A DNA stretch of 64,000 nt from Spirillospora albida (GCF_000718255.1 NZ_JOFJ01000004.1:305266-369265), one strand, 5' to 3'; shown: positions 54,137-63,812, counted from the stretch's first letter. Numbers and translations: made by a program. Notes: generated by a model not told the origin, from the letters alone.

Positions 54137-56533
54137 ATGGAGACGTACGCGGACTGGGTGCGCGCCCGAAGCGACGAGGAGCTGCACGCGCTGCTGTCCG
54201 CGCGGCCCGAGCTCCTCGCGCCCGTCCCCGCCGATCTGACCGCGCTCGCCGCCCGCGCCGCGCTGCCCGCCGCCGTCTCCCGCGCGCTCGACCGGCTCGA
54301 CCGGTTCACCCTCGCCGCCCTCGAGGCGCTGCTCGTCCTGCCGCCGCCCGTCACCCCGGACGCGCTCGCCGCCGCCCTCGACGCCACCCCCGGCCAGGCC
54401 CGCGACGCCCTGCGCACGCTCCGCCGGCACGGCCTCGCGTGGGGCGACGAGGCGCCCGCCCCGGCGCCGGGCGTCCGGCAGGCGGTGCCGCACCCGGCGG
54501 GGCTCGGCCCGCCCGCCCGGGAGGCGTTCGCCGGGTACTCCGCCGAGAGGCTCGCCGGGCTCGTCACCGACCTTGCGGGCGCCGCCCCGCGCGCCTTCGC
54601 CGACTCCGAGCTTCTGCTGCGCCGCCTCACCGAGCTGCTCGCCGACCCCGCCGACCTGATCGAGGACGCCGGGCCGGACGCGCGGGCCGCGCTGGAGCAA
54701 CTCGCCTGGGGCCCGCCCGTCGGCCGGGTCGCGGACGCCCGCCGGCCCGTCCGGCTCGACACCGCGACCACCCCCATCGAGCGCCTGCTCGCCCGCGGCC
54801 TGCTCGCCGCCGAGGACGACCGCACCGTCACCCTCCCCCGCGAGGTCGGCCTCCACCTGCGCGGCGGCCGCCTCACCCGTGACCTGACCGCCGTGCCGCC
54901 GCCGCTGCCGGCGGCGCTGCCGGCGGCGTCCGGCCGGGGCGGCGACCTCGTGGTCCGGGCCGCCGCCGGCGCCGCGTTCACCGCCGTCCGGATGATCGAG
55001 GACCTGCTCGAGCGGTGGGGCCTCGACCCGCCGCCGGTGCTGCGCAGCGGCGGCCTCGCCGTCCGCGACCTGCGCGCCGCAGCGACGCTGCTGGACGTCG
55101 AGGAGTGGCACGCCGCCCTGCTGATCGAGGTCGCGTACGCGGCCGGGCTGCTGACCCGCAGCGGCGACCTCGACGGCGACTGGCTGCCCACCCCCGCCTA
55201 CGACCTGTGGCTGCTGCGCGACACCGCCGGGCGCTGGACGGAGCTCGCGCACGGCTGGCTGAAGTCCGACCGCGCCGCCGGCCTCGCCGGCGAGCGCGAC
55301 GACCGCGACAGGCTGATCAACGCGCTGAGCGAGGGCATGGCGCGCAGTAACGCGCCCGCCGTCCGCGGCGCCGCGCTCGGCGTGCTCGCCGACGCCGGGC
55401 CGGGCGTCGCCGTCGACGCCGAGTCGCTGCGCACCCGGCTCGCCTGGCTGCGGCCCCGGCGCGGCGGGCCGGCCCGCGACCGGCTCGCCGGCTGGACGCT
55501 GCGCGAGGCCGCCGTGCTCGGCTTCACCGGGTTCGGGGAGCTCGCGCCGTTCGCGCGGGACCTCCTCGCGGGCGACGATCCGGAACCCGGTCTGGAAAAG
55601 CACCTCCCGGAGCTCGTCGACCGTGTCCTCGTGCAGGCCGACCTCACCGCGATCGCGCCCGGCCCGCTGGTCACCGGGCTGCGCCGGGAGCTCGCGCTCG
55701 CCGCCGACGTCGAGTCGACCGGCGGTGCCACCGTGTACCGGTTCACCCCCGAGTCGATCCGCCGGGCCCTCGACGCCGGACGGTCCGCCGACGACCTCAC
55801 CGGCCTGCTGGCCCGGCACGCCGCGGCGCCCCTGCCGCAGCCGCTCGCCTACCTCATCGAGGACGTGGCGCGCCGGCACGGCCGCCTGCGGGTCGGCGCG
55901 CTGTCGTCCTACGTCCGGACCGACTCCGCCGCCACCCTCGACGAGATCCTCGCCGACCGGCGCGCGGCGGGGCTGCGGCTGCACCGGCTCGCGCCGACCG
56001 TCCTCGCGTCCGGGCTGTCCCGCGGCGACCTGCTGGACGCGCTGCGCGCCATGGGCCTCGCGCCCGTCGCGGAGGCCCCGGGCGGCGGCGTGATCGTGAC
56101 CCGGCCGGACGCGCAGCGCGCCGAGCCGCCGCCCGCCGCCGACATCGTCCGGCTCCGACCGCAGGAGCACGCCGACACGTCCATGATCACCGCGGCGGTG
56201 CGGGCGCTGCGCGCCGGCGACGAGGCCGCCCGGCACGGCGCCGCGCTGCGCGCCGACGCCCCGCCCGGCGAGCCGCCCCGCTCGCCCGCGATGGCGACCG
56301 TCGAACGGCTCCGCGCGGCCGCCCGGCGCGGCGGCCGGCTCTGGATCGGCTATCTCGACCAGCAGGGCCGGGCGTCCAGCCGCATCGTGGAGCCCGTCCG
56401 GGTCGAGGGCGGCTTCCTCACCGGATACGACGCGACGCGCGCCGCCGTCCACCGGTTCGCCCTGCATCGCATCACGGGAGTGTCCGAACTGGACGAGGAG
56501 CGGACCGGCGGTACGGACGAGACCGCTTCGTAG
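54137..56533 (+). CDS. Helicase-associated (Helicase_C_3 type) partner of XPB
   Basis: A 798-aa protein of the actinobacterial family placed next to XPB-type helicases (M. tuberculosis Rv0862c beside Rv0861c). It is mostly helical and winged-helix-like, rich in Ala, Leu, Arg and Asp. The N-terminus METYADWVRARSDEELHALLSARPELL and the later AYLIEDVARRHGRLRVGALSSYVRTD (about residue 575) are typical. The C-terminal 80 residues (LRAAARRGGRLWIGYLDQQGRASSRIVEPVRVEGGFLTGYD) look like a WYL domain. There is no Walker A motif. ATG 54137. By position, it assists the helicase in DNA repair or recombination; this is inferred. Confidence 0.8.
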   Translation: METYADWVRARSDEELHALLSARPELLAPVPADLTALAARAALPAAVSRALDRLDRFTLAALEALLVLPPPVTPDALAAALDATPGQARDALRTLRRHGLAWGDEAPAPAPGVRQAVPHPAGLGPPAREAFAGYSAERLAGLVTDLAGAAPRAFADSELLLRRLTELLADPADLIEDAGPDARAALEQLAWGPPVGRVADARRPVRLDTATTPIERLLARGLLAAEDDRTVTLPREVGLHLRGGRLTRDLTAVPPPLPAALPAASGRGGDLVVRAAAGAAFTAVRMIEDLLERWGLDPPPVLRSGGLAVRDLRAAATLLDVEEWHAALLIEVAYAAGLLTRSGDLDGDWLPTPAYDLWLLRDTAGRWTELAHGWLKSDRAAGLAGERDDRDRLINALSEGMARSNAPAVRGAALGVLADAGPGVAVDAESLRTRLAWLRPRRGGPARDRLAGWTLREAAVLGFTGFGELAPFARDLLAGDDPEPGLEKHLPELVDRVLVQADLTAIAPGPLVTGLRRELALAADVESTGGATVYRFTPESIRRALDAGRSADDLTGLLARHAAAPLPQPLAYLIEDVARRHGRLRVGALSSYVRTDSAATLDEILADRRAAGLRLHRLAPTVLASGLSRGDLLDALRAMGLAPVAEAPGGGVIVTRPDAQRAEPPPAADIVRLRPQEHADTSMITAAVRALRAGDEAARHGAALRADAPPGEPPRSPAMATVERLRAAARRGGRLWIGYLDQQGRASSRIVEPVRVEGGFLTGYDATRAAVHRFALHRITGVSELDEERTGGTDETAS

Positions 56534-56586
56534 CATTCGTTCCGTAATCTGGGAGTCGTGCCCGAGCGTGCCCGAGGAGGGTGTCG

Positions 56587-57051
56587 GTGAGCGGATACGA
56601 CGGACGACCCCCGTCCGGCTGGGAGGACCCCTACGGACAGCAGGGCCAATACGGACAGCAAAGCCAGTACGGACAGCAGGATCCCTACGGTCAGCAGGGC
56701 TACCGCGCCTACGGCGACCCCGGGCAGTACGGCCAGTACGGCCCGTCGTCCGGATACGCCCCCGGCTACGGGCCGCCCGGCGTGCCGCACGCGCCGGCGA
56801 ACAACGCGTCCACCATCGCCGCCCTCGTCTGCAACATCGTCACCGTGTCGATGTGCTGCAACCTCCTCGCGATCCCCGGCATCGTGACCGCGGGGATCGC
56901 CGTCGGACGCAACCGCACCGACCCCGACTCCGCGCGGACCCTCACGATCTGGTCGTGGGTCTGCTTCGGGGTGTCGCTCGTGATCTGGGCGGCCGTCATC
57001 ATCGTGATCGGGGTCACGTCCGAGGACGGCAGCGACCCCTACCAGTACTGA
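56587..57051 (+). CDS. DUF4190-type membrane protein with Tyr/Gln/Gly repeats
   Basis: A 154-aa protein. Residues 1-70 are low complexity with repeats of QYGQQ or PYGQQ (PYGQQGQYGQQSQYGQQDPY) and then Gly/Tyr/Pro-rich. Two membrane helices follow (about residues 74-103, IAALVCNIVTVSMCC, and 115-143, IWSWVCFGVSLVIWAAVIIVI). This is the usual actinobacterial pattern of DUF4190 proteins. GTG 56587 has GGAGG six bases ahead; the GTG at 56581 is too close to it. It lies between the two XPB-linked genes. The function is unknown. Confidence 0.78.
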   Translation: MSGYDGRPPSGWEDPYGQQGQYGQQSQYGQQDPYGQQGYRAYGDPGQYGQYGPSSGYAPGYGPPGVPHAPANNASTIAALVCNIVTVSMCCNLLAIPGIVTAGIAVGRNRTDPDSARTLTIWSWVCFGVSLVIWAAVIIVIGVTSEDGSDPYQY

Positions 57052-57202
57052 CCGGGGAAGAGAACCGCTCCCTCCGCCGTTGAACAGGCGGCCCGGCCGG
57101 GCCGGCCTGGGGTACCGTTCGGCAGCGGGCGGTCGCGGGGTGGCGAGGCGCCGACCTTCGAGAACGCGCCGGCAAGCGAAGACCGCAAGGGGGCTTGGTT
57201 CC

Positions 57203-58855
57203 GTGTCCGACGGTCCACTCATCGTCCAGTCCGACAAGACGCTGCTGCTCGAGGTCGACCACGATCTCGCCGGCGAGTGCCGCAAGGACATCGCGCCGTT
57301 CGCCGAGCTGGAGCGCGCACCCGAGCACGTCCACACCTACCGCGTGACGCCCCTCGCCCTGTGGAACGCCCGCGCCGCCGGGCACGACGCCGAGCAGGTC
57401 GTCGACACGCTCCTCACCTACTCCCGCTACCCCGTCCCGCACGCCCTGCTCGTGGACGTCGCCGACACGATGGCGCGGTACGGGCGGCTGCGGCTGGAGA
57501 AGCACCCCACGTACGGGCTCGTCCTGGCCTCGTCGGACCGGGCGGTGCTGGAGGAGGTCCTCCGCGCCAAGAAGGTCAAGGGCATGATCGGTGAACGGGT
57601 CGGCGATGACGCCGTCGCCGTCCACCCGAGCGAGCGCGGCGCCCTCAAGCAGGCGCTCCTCAAGCTCGGCTGGCCCGCCGAGGACCTCGCCGGCTACGTG
57701 GACGGCGAGGCCCACCCGATCGACCTCGCCGAGGACGGCTGGGAGCTGCGCTCCTACCAGCGGGACGCCGCGGACGCGTTCTGGCACGGCGGCTCCGGCG
57801 TCGTCGTCCTGCCCTGCGGCTCGGGCAAGACGATCGTCGGCGCGACCGCCATGGCTCGCGCCCGGGCCACCACCCTGATCCTCGTCACCAACACGGTATC
57901 GGCCCACCAGTGGAAGCAGGAGCTGCTTCGCCGGACGTCCCTCACCGAGGACGAGATCGGCGAGTACACCGGCACGAAGAAGGAGATCCGGCCGGTCACC
58001 ATCGCCACCTACCAGATCATGACGACGCGGCGGAAGGGCGCCTACGCGCACCTGGAGCTGTTCGACGCCCGCGACTGGGGGCTCGTCGTGTACGACGAGG
58101 TCCACCTCCTGCCCGCGCCGATCTTCCGGATGACCGCCGACCTCCAGGCCCGGCGCAGGCTCGGCCTCACCGCCACCCTCGTCCGGGAGGACGGACGGGA
58201 GGGCGACGTGTTCTCCCTCATCGGCCCGAAGCGCTACGACGCGCCCTGGAAGGACATGGAGACGCAGGGCTGGATCGCGCCCGCCGACTGCGTCGAGGTC
58301 CGCGTCACCCTCACCGACTCCGAGCGGCTCGCGTACGCGACCGCCGAGCCGGAGGAGCGCTACCGGTTCTGCGCCACGACCGACACCAAGACGAAGCTCG
58401 TCCAGGCCCTCGTCGACCGGCACCGGGGCGAGCAGACACTCGTCATCGGCCAGTACATCGACCAGCTCGACGAACTGGGCGCCCTCCTGGACGCCCCCGT
58501 CATCAAAGGCGAGACCAGGATCCGCGAGCGCGAGCGGCTCTTCGACGCCTTCCGCGCCGGCGACATCGACGTGCTGGTCGTGTCGAAGGTCGCGAACTTC
58601 TCCATCGACCTCCCCGAGGCGACCGTCGCCGTCCAGGTGTCGGGCGCGTACGGCTCCCGGCAGGAAGAGGCGCAGCGCCTGGGCCGCCTGCTACGCCCCA
58701 AGGCGTCCGGCGCGGGCGCCCGCTTCTACGCCGTCGTCGCCCGCGACACCCTCGACCAGGACTACGCCGCCCACCGCCAGCGCTTCCTGGCCGAACAGGG
58801 CTACGCCTACCGCATCGTGGACGCCGACACCGTCCTCGCCGGCGACGAGATCTGA
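57203..58855 (+). CDS. XPB/ERCC3-type DNA helicase
   Basis: A 550-aa superfamily 2 3'-5' helicase like eukaryotic XPB and M. tuberculosis Rv0861c. N-terminal damage-recognition and linker region about 1-180; RecA fold 1 with SYQRDAADAFW, Walker A LPCGSGKT (about residues 203-210), DEVH box (298-301), LTATLVREDGRE. RecA fold 2 has the motifs LVIGQYIDQLDELG, VVSKVANFSIDLPEA and QEEAQRLGRLLRPK. It unwinds or translocates on DNA in repair. GTG 57203 follows AAGGGGG. A DUF4190 gene and the helicase-associated gene precede it. Confidence 0.93.
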   Translation: MSDGPLIVQSDKTLLLEVDHDLAGECRKDIAPFAELERAPEHVHTYRVTPLALWNARAAGHDAEQVVDTLLTYSRYPVPHALLVDVADTMARYGRLRLEKHPTYGLVLASSDRAVLEEVLRAKKVKGMIGERVGDDAVAVHPSERGALKQALLKLGWPAEDLAGYVDGEAHPIDLAEDGWELRSYQRDAADAFWHGGSGVVVLPCGSGKTIVGATAMARARATTLILVTNTVSAHQWKQELLRRTSLTEDEIGEYTGTKKEIRPVTIATYQIMTTRRKGAYAHLELFDARDWGLVVYDEVHLLPAPIFRMTADLQARRRLGLTATLVREDGREGDVFSLIGPKRYDAPWKDMETQGWIAPADCVEVRVTLTDSERLAYATAEPEERYRFCATTDTKTKLVQALVDRHRGEQTLVIGQYIDQLDELGALLDAPVIKGETRIRERERLFDAFRAGDIDVLVVSKVANFSIDLPEATVAVQVSGAYGSRQEEAQRLGRLLRPKASGAGARFYAVVARDTLDQDYAAHRQRFLAEQGYAYRIVDADTVLAGDEI

Positions 58856-58873
58856 CGGCGGCCGCCCGGGGGC

Positions 58874-58902
58874 TGAAACCGGCGTGAAACCGCGCTGAAA
58901 GC
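58874..58902 (+). promoter_or_regulatory. Three heptamer direct repeats at 11-bp spacing (SARP-type operator)
   Basis: TGAAACC (58874-58880), TGAAACC (58885-58891) and TGAAAGC (58896-58902) are spaced by exactly 4 bp. Direct heptamers with 11-bp period upstream of the -10 box are the operator design of SARP regulators. It ends 22 bp before the ABC transporter start, and CACGCT at 58912-58917 could be the -10. Confidence 0.6.
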
Positions 58903-58924
58903 GGCGTCCCGCACGCTCCGGGGC

Positions 58925-59884
58925 ATGGCAACGAACCCTCCACCGAGCGCGATCCAGACGGTCGGGCTGCGCAAGTCGTTCGGCGACAAGGTCGTCCTGG
59001 ACGGCCTCGACCTCGCCGTCGCCCGCGGCACCGTCTTCGCGCTGCTCGGCCCCAACGGCGCGGGCAAGACCGTCACCGTCCAGATCCTGTCCACGCTGAT
59101 CCGCGCCGACGGCGGGCAGGTCCGGGTCGCGGGCCACGACGTCGCCGCCGACCCCGGGGCGGTCCGCCGCGCGATCGGCGTCACCGGCCAGCGCTCCGCC
59201 CTCGACGACCTGCTCACCGGCCGCGAGAACCTCATCCTGATGGCGGACCTCCACCACCTCGGCCGCGCCGCCGGCCGCCGCCGCGCCGACCTGCTGCTGG
59301 AGCGGTTCGGCCTCGCGGAGGTCGCCGGGCGGCGGGCGGCCGCCTACTCCGGCGGGATGCGCCGCCGGCTCGACCTCGCGATGACCCTGATCGCCGACCC
59401 GCAGATCATCTTCCTGGACGAGCCGACCACCGGCCTCGACCCGCGCAGCCGCCGCGTCATGTGGGACATCGTCCGCGACCTCGTCGCCGGCGGCGTGACG
59501 ATCTTCCTGACCACGCAGTACCTCGACGAGGCGGACCGGCTCGCCGACCGGATCGGCGTCCTCGACGGGGGCCGGCTCGTCGCCGAGGGCACCGCGGAGG
59601 AGCTGAAGCGGCTCGTCCCCGGCGGCCACGTCACGCTCCGGTTCGCCGACGCCGCCGCGCTGCACGCCGCCGCGGCCCTGTTCGAGCCCGCCCCCCGCGA
59701 CGACGAGGCCCTCACGCTGCAGGTGCCGAGCGACGGCGGCGTCCGCTCGCTGCGCGTCCTCCTCGCCCGGCTGGAGGACGCCTCGATCGAGGTCGACGAG
59801 CTCTCCGTCCACCTGCCCGACCTCGACGACGTCTTCCTCGCCCTCACCGGGCGGCCCCGGCACGAGAAGGTGACCACCCGATGA
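58925..59884 (+). CDS. ABC transporter ATP-binding subunit (DrrA-like)
   Basis: A 319-aa ATP-binding subunit of a drug-export ABC transporter. Walker A GPNGAGKT at about residues 41-48, Q-loop VTGQRSALDDLLTGRENL, signature YSGGMRRRLDLAMTL at about 138-152 and Walker B IIFLDEPTTGLD at about 160-171, with TQYLDEADRLADR after it. A C-terminal regulatory region follows, as in DrrA. ATG 58925. Its stop overlaps the permease start (ATGA). The SARP-type repeats lie directly upstream. Confidence 0.92.
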   Translation: MATNPPPSAIQTVGLRKSFGDKVVLDGLDLAVARGTVFALLGPNGAGKTVTVQILSTLIRADGGQVRVAGHDVAADPGAVRRAIGVTGQRSALDDLLTGRENLILMADLHHLGRAAGRRRADLLLERFGLAEVAGRRAAAYSGGMRRRLDLAMTLIADPQIIFLDEPTTGLDPRSRRVMWDIVRDLVAGGVTIFLTTQYLDEADRLADRIGVLDGGRLVAEGTAEELKRLVPGGHVTLRFADAAALHAAAALFEPAPRDDEALTLQVPSDGGVRSLRVLLARLEDASIEVDELSVHLPDLDDVFLALTGRPRHEKVTTR

Positions 59885-60669
59885 CCGCCCTCGCCCATGT
59901 CCTGACCGATTCGGGCACGATGCTCCGCCGCAACCTGCGGCACGCCGTCCGCTACCCCGCCATGCTCACCGCGACGATCATGACGCCGGTGGCGTTGCTG
60001 CTGCTGTTCGTCGGCGTGTTCGGCGGCGCCCTCGGCGCCGGCCTGAACGAGGGGCGGGGCGGCGGCGACTACATCGACTACATCGCGCCCGGCATCATCC
60101 TGATGGCCGTGACGTCGGGGTGCATGTCCACCTCCGTCGCCGTGTGCGTCGACATGACCGACGGCATCATCGCCCGGTTCCGCACGATGCCGGTGGCCCG
60201 CGCGTCCCTGCTCACCGGGCATGTCGCCGCCGGCGTGATCATGACGTCGATCAGCACCCTCGCGGTCGTCGGCGCCGCCCTCCTGATGGGTTTCCGGACG
60301 TCCGCGACCGCCGTCGAGTGGCTCGCCGCCGGCGGCCTGCTGATCGCCCTCACCTTCGCGCTCAGCTGGGTCGCGGTCGCGATGGGCCTCGCCGCCAAGA
60401 CCCCCGAGGGCGCCAGCAACACCCCGATGCTCATCCAGTTCCTGCCGTTCCTCGGCAGCGCCATCGTCCCGCCGGACTCGATGCCGGGAGCCATGAGCGC
60501 GTTCGCCGAGCACCAGCCGTTCACACCGCTCAACGAGACCCTCCGCGGCCTGCTGACCGGCGGCCCCATCGGCGACGACGCGGCGATCTCGCTCGCCTGG
60601 TGCGCCGCGTTCGCCGTGACCGGCTATGTCTGGTCCAGGCTGCTGTTCAGGCGCGACCCGTCCCGGTAG
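59881..60669 (+). CDS. ABC-2 type permease (DrrB-like)
   Basis: A 262-aa membrane subunit with about six helices, ABC-2 type. It has YPAMLTATIMTPVALLLLFVGVFGG at about residues 26-50, FRTMPVARASLLTGHVAAG and FLPFLGSAIVPPDSMPGAM near 198-216, as in DrrB and related drug exporters. The ATG at 59881 overlaps the ATPase stop by 4 bp, so it makes a two-gene transporter. Its 3' end overlaps the convergent SARP gene by 46 bp. The exported compound is unknown. Confidence 0.9.
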   Translation: MTALAHVLTDSGTMLRRNLRHAVRYPAMLTATIMTPVALLLLFVGVFGGALGAGLNEGRGGGDYIDYIAPGIILMAVTSGCMSTSVAVCVDMTDGIIARFRTMPVARASLLTGHVAAGVIMTSISTLAVVGAALLMGFRTSATAVEWLAAGGLLIALTFALSWVAVAMGLAAKTPEGASNTPMLIQFLPFLGSAIVPPDSMPGAMSAFAEHQPFTPLNETLRGLLTGGPIGDDAAISLAWCAAFAVTGYVWSRLLFRRDPSR

Positions 60670-63600
60670 AGCAGATCACGGGCGGCGCCCCTCAGCTCCT
60701 CGCGGGACAGGCCGGCGTACGACGCGGACGCGGCGTCGTAGGCCGGCCCGTCCGCGCTCCGGGCCGCCGCCCGCGCCCCCGCCGCCGCCATCGTCGGCTG
60801 GAAGTTCCGCGGGAACCGCATCCGCTCCGCCAGCGCGATCATCCGCGCCGCCCGCGCCGCCGACCGGGACCGCTCCGCCCGTGCCAGCGCGTACAGCACC
60901 GCACCGCAGATCGGCAGATCCATGACGAACGCCGGCTGGGGAACGCTCCGCTCGTCCAGGAGCACCGCGAGCTTCCCCCGCAGCGCCGCCGCGACCTCGG
61001 CCAGGTCCGCGGCCCGGCCGTGCGCGGCGTGCGCGGCGACCGCCGCGCTCTCGACCTCCAGCGTCCACGGGTCCATGCCGGGGCCGAGGACGGAGTACCC
61101 GCTCTCCTCCTCGGGCAGCCGCGCCACGGCACGCCGCCACAGCCGCAGCCCCTCGTCGACCCGCCCCCGAGTGATCGCGATCTCGGCGCGCGCGCCGAGC
61201 TCGAACGTCGCGGCACCGTGCACGTGGTCCGCGCAGGCGGGCACCGCCTTCCCGAGCCAGTACTCCGCCTCATCGGCGTCGCCCGCTTGCAGCGCGGCGG
61301 ACGCCATCCCCCACCGCACGCCCACGGCGTCCGCCTCCGCCCCGAGCCGCTCCAGCAGTCCCAGCACCGTCCGCATGTGAACCCGGGCCCGCTCCGCCCG
61401 GTCCGTCTGCAGGCACAGCTCCCCGGCCCGCGACCGCGTCATGATCGTCATCCAGGGGCTCTCCGGGCCGGCGAGCGCGTCGACCGCCCGCTCCGCCGCC
61501 GCCAGAGCCGCCTCGAGGTCGCCGTCCCGCTCCTTCAGGAGCGTCAGCGCGAGGTTCGCCGCCCCCGCGAGCGGCGGCTCGGGACGGGCGAGCAGTTCCC
61601 GCAGCCGCCGCCCGTCCGGCTCCAGGATCTCCGGCACCGCCGCGACGACCGTCGCCAGCCCGTGCGGCACCGTGTCCGCCGGGACGGCCGGCAGCCGCCG
61701 CAACGCCACGAGGGACCGCGTCGCGCGCGGCCCCTCCAGGAACAGCGTGCACAGCGTGCACAGGGTCAACGCGGTCCGAAGGACGTCGGCGGCGCTCTCC
61801 TCGCGGGGACGGTAGCGGTACAGGACGTCGGCGCACTCCGTCACCATCGTCATCAGGCGCCCGTACGCCTTGTCGACCAGCCTCAGCACCCCCAGCACGG
61901 CCACGACTCCCGCGGCCGTCGCACCGTCCCGCCGGTCGATGCCGTACCGAAGCGCCTGGACGAGGTTGTCCTGCTCGTCCCGGAACACGGGGACGCACGA
62001 GAACGGGTCCGCGCCCCAGAACGCGGCGTGATGCGCCGCACCGAACGCGCGCGCCCAGCGCAGCAGGCCGTCGACCGCCTCCTCCGTCTCGCCCTCCGCC
62101 GCCCGGTGCGCGGCACTGAACTCGCGGACGGTCTCCAGCATCCGGAACCTCGTACGCGTCCCCGCCTCGGACACCTGAAGCAGCGACTGAACGACGAGCC
62201 CCTCCAGGACGGACAGGACCTCGTCCTCCCGATCGCCCAGCAGGTACCGGGCGGCGTCCACCGTGAACCCGCCAGGGAAGATCGAAAGGGCGCGCAGGGC
62301 CGCGCGCCCTTCCGGTCCGAGCAGGTTCCAGCTCCACTCGACGACCGCCCTCATCGCCTGGTGCCGCGCCGGCGCGTCCCGCGCGCCGCCGCGCAGGAGC
62401 GCGAACCGGTCGTCCAGATGCCGGGCGATGTCCGCCACCGACATCACCCGGACCCGCGCCGCCGCCAGCTCCACGGCCAGCGGCAGCCCGTCCAGATGGC
62501 GGCACACCTCGGCGACCGCCTCCCCCGGCAGTTCCACCCCGGGCCGCGCCGCCCGCGCCCGCTGCGCGAACAGCTCCTCCGCCGTCCTCGCGTCCAGCGG
62601 GGGCAGCGGGTACACCGCCTCCGACGACAGCCCCAGCGGCGCCCGGCTCGTGGTCAGGACCCGCAGATCCCGCGTCATCGCGACCAGGGTCCCCACGAGC
62701 TCCGCGACGCCCTCGACGACCTGCTCACAGTTGTCCAGGACCAGCAGCACCGGACCGGTCGCGACCGCGTCCACGATCGCGGCGACCGGATCGCCGCCCG
62801 GTGCCCTTCCCGGCGGCGCCGCCCGCCGTGCCTCCCCGCCGCCGAGCACGGTCGCGACCTCGCCCGCCACGTCCCCGTTCCGGTCGACGCCCGCGAGCGC
62901 GACCAGATGAACGACCCTCTGCTCCGCCTCCCGCGCCGCCGCGTGAGCGAGCCGCGTCTTCCCCAGCCCGCCCGGCCCGACGATCGACGTCACGCGGGAC
63001 GCCCGCAGCAGGGTGTGCACGGCCCGCAGATCCGCGTCCCGTCCGAGTAGCGGATTCGGGTCATGCGGGACGTTGTGGCGGACGGGCGGGAGCTCCTCCC
63101 TCAGCAACTCCTCCTGGACGGCCCGGAGAGCCGCCCCCGGACCGGTACCGAGGTCGTCACGCAGATCCCGGCGGTACGCCTCGTACCTTTCCAGGGCCGC
63201 GGACGGCCCGGCCGTCGCCGCTTCGCAGCGGACCAGTTCGGCGACGATCTCCTCGTCCCTCGGATGCCTCGCGAACAGTTCTTCAAGAGAAGGCAGCGCC
63301 TCTTCGTGCCTGCGCAGACGAGCCAGCGAAAGTGCTCTGGAACGGCGCAGCGCGTCATAGGCGGCTGCCCTTTCCGCTCGCAGGACCCCGACGGGGTCGT
63401 CCGAATGCTCGTATCGCCGTGGCGGGCCGTCCCAGAGGGCGAGGCCCGCTTCCGCCTCCGCCAGAGCCGCCGCGTGATCGCCTTGCCTGGCGTGGCCGGA
63501 GCTGTTGGCGGCTCTGCGGAGGACGGCCGACGCGTCCACGGCTTCTTCGTCCAGCCCGAGCCGGTATCCAGTGCGGGTGCTGACGATGACGTCCGGCCCG

Positions 63601-63812
63601 AGCTGCGCCCTGGCGCGCGACACCAGCACCTGCAGCGCTTTGCCGGGGGTCTCGGGAAGGGCGTCCGCCCAGAGGCCCTCGATCAGCCCGGACGTGCTCC
63701 GGCCGGCGGGCAGGTCGTCGGCGAGCAGCGCGAGAAGGCCACGGAGACGAGGACTGGTGATCTCACGTCCGCGCCACGCCACACGGCTCAGCAGAGCCAG
63801 CTCGACGGTCAC
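60624..63812 (-). CDS. SARP-type regulator with NB-ARC ATPase (AfsR-like)
   Basis: A 1062-aa AfsR-type regulator. The N-terminal winged-helix DNA-binding domain covers about residues 1-88 (SPRLRGLLALLADDLPAGR, ALQVLVSRARAQLG, VSTRTGYRL). The bacterial transcriptional activator domain (BTAD) is at about 95-240. NB-ARC follows with Walker A GPGGLGKTRLAHA at about 279-291 and VLLVLDNCEQVVEG at about 352-365, then LTTSRAPLGL. The last 400 residues are helical repeats. GTG 63812. It is convergent with and overlaps the ABC permease gene by 46 bp, and likely controls it through the heptamer repeats. Confidence 0.9.
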   Translation of the reverse strand: MTVELALLSRVAWRGREITSPRLRGLLALLADDLPAGRSTSGLIEGLWADALPETPGKALQVLVSRARAQLGPDVIVSTRTGYRLGLDEEAVDASAVLRRAANSSGHARQGDHAAALAEAEAGLALWDGPPRRYEHSDDPVGVLRAERAAAYDALRRSRALSLARLRRHEEALPSLEELFARHPRDEEIVAELVRCEAATAGPSAALERYEAYRRDLRDDLGTGPGAALRAVQEELLREELPPVRHNVPHDPNPLLGRDADLRAVHTLLRASRVTSIVGPGGLGKTRLAHAAAREAEQRVVHLVALAGVDRNGDVAGEVATVLGGGEARRAAPPGRAPGGDPVAAIVDAVATGPVLLVLDNCEQVVEGVAELVGTLVAMTRDLRVLTTSRAPLGLSSEAVYPLPPLDARTAEELFAQRARAARPGVELPGEAVAEVCRHLDGLPLAVELAAARVRVMSVADIARHLDDRFALLRGGARDAPARHQAMRAVVEWSWNLLGPEGRAALRALSIFPGGFTVDAARYLLGDREDEVLSVLEGLVVQSLLQVSEAGTRTRFRMLETVREFSAAHRAAEGETEEAVDGLLRWARAFGAAHHAAFWGADPFSCVPVFRDEQDNLVQALRYGIDRRDGATAAGVVAVLGVLRLVDKAYGRLMTMVTECADVLYRYRPREESAADVLRTALTLCTLCTLFLEGPRATRSLVALRRLPAVPADTVPHGLATVVAAVPEILEPDGRRLRELLARPEPPLAGAANLALTLLKERDGDLEAALAAAERAVDALAGPESPWMTIMTRSRAGELCLQTDRAERARVHMRTVLGLLERLGAEADAVGVRWGMASAALQAGDADEAEYWLGKAVPACADHVHGAATFELGARAEIAITRGRVDEGLRLWRRAVARLPEEESGYSVLGPGMDPWTLEVESAAVAAHAAHGRAADLAEVAAALRGKLAVLLDERSVPQPAFVMDLPICGAVLYALARAERSRSAARAARMIALAERMRFPRNFQPTMAAAGARAAARSADGPAYDAASASYAGLSREELRGAARDLLYRDGSRLNSSLDQT

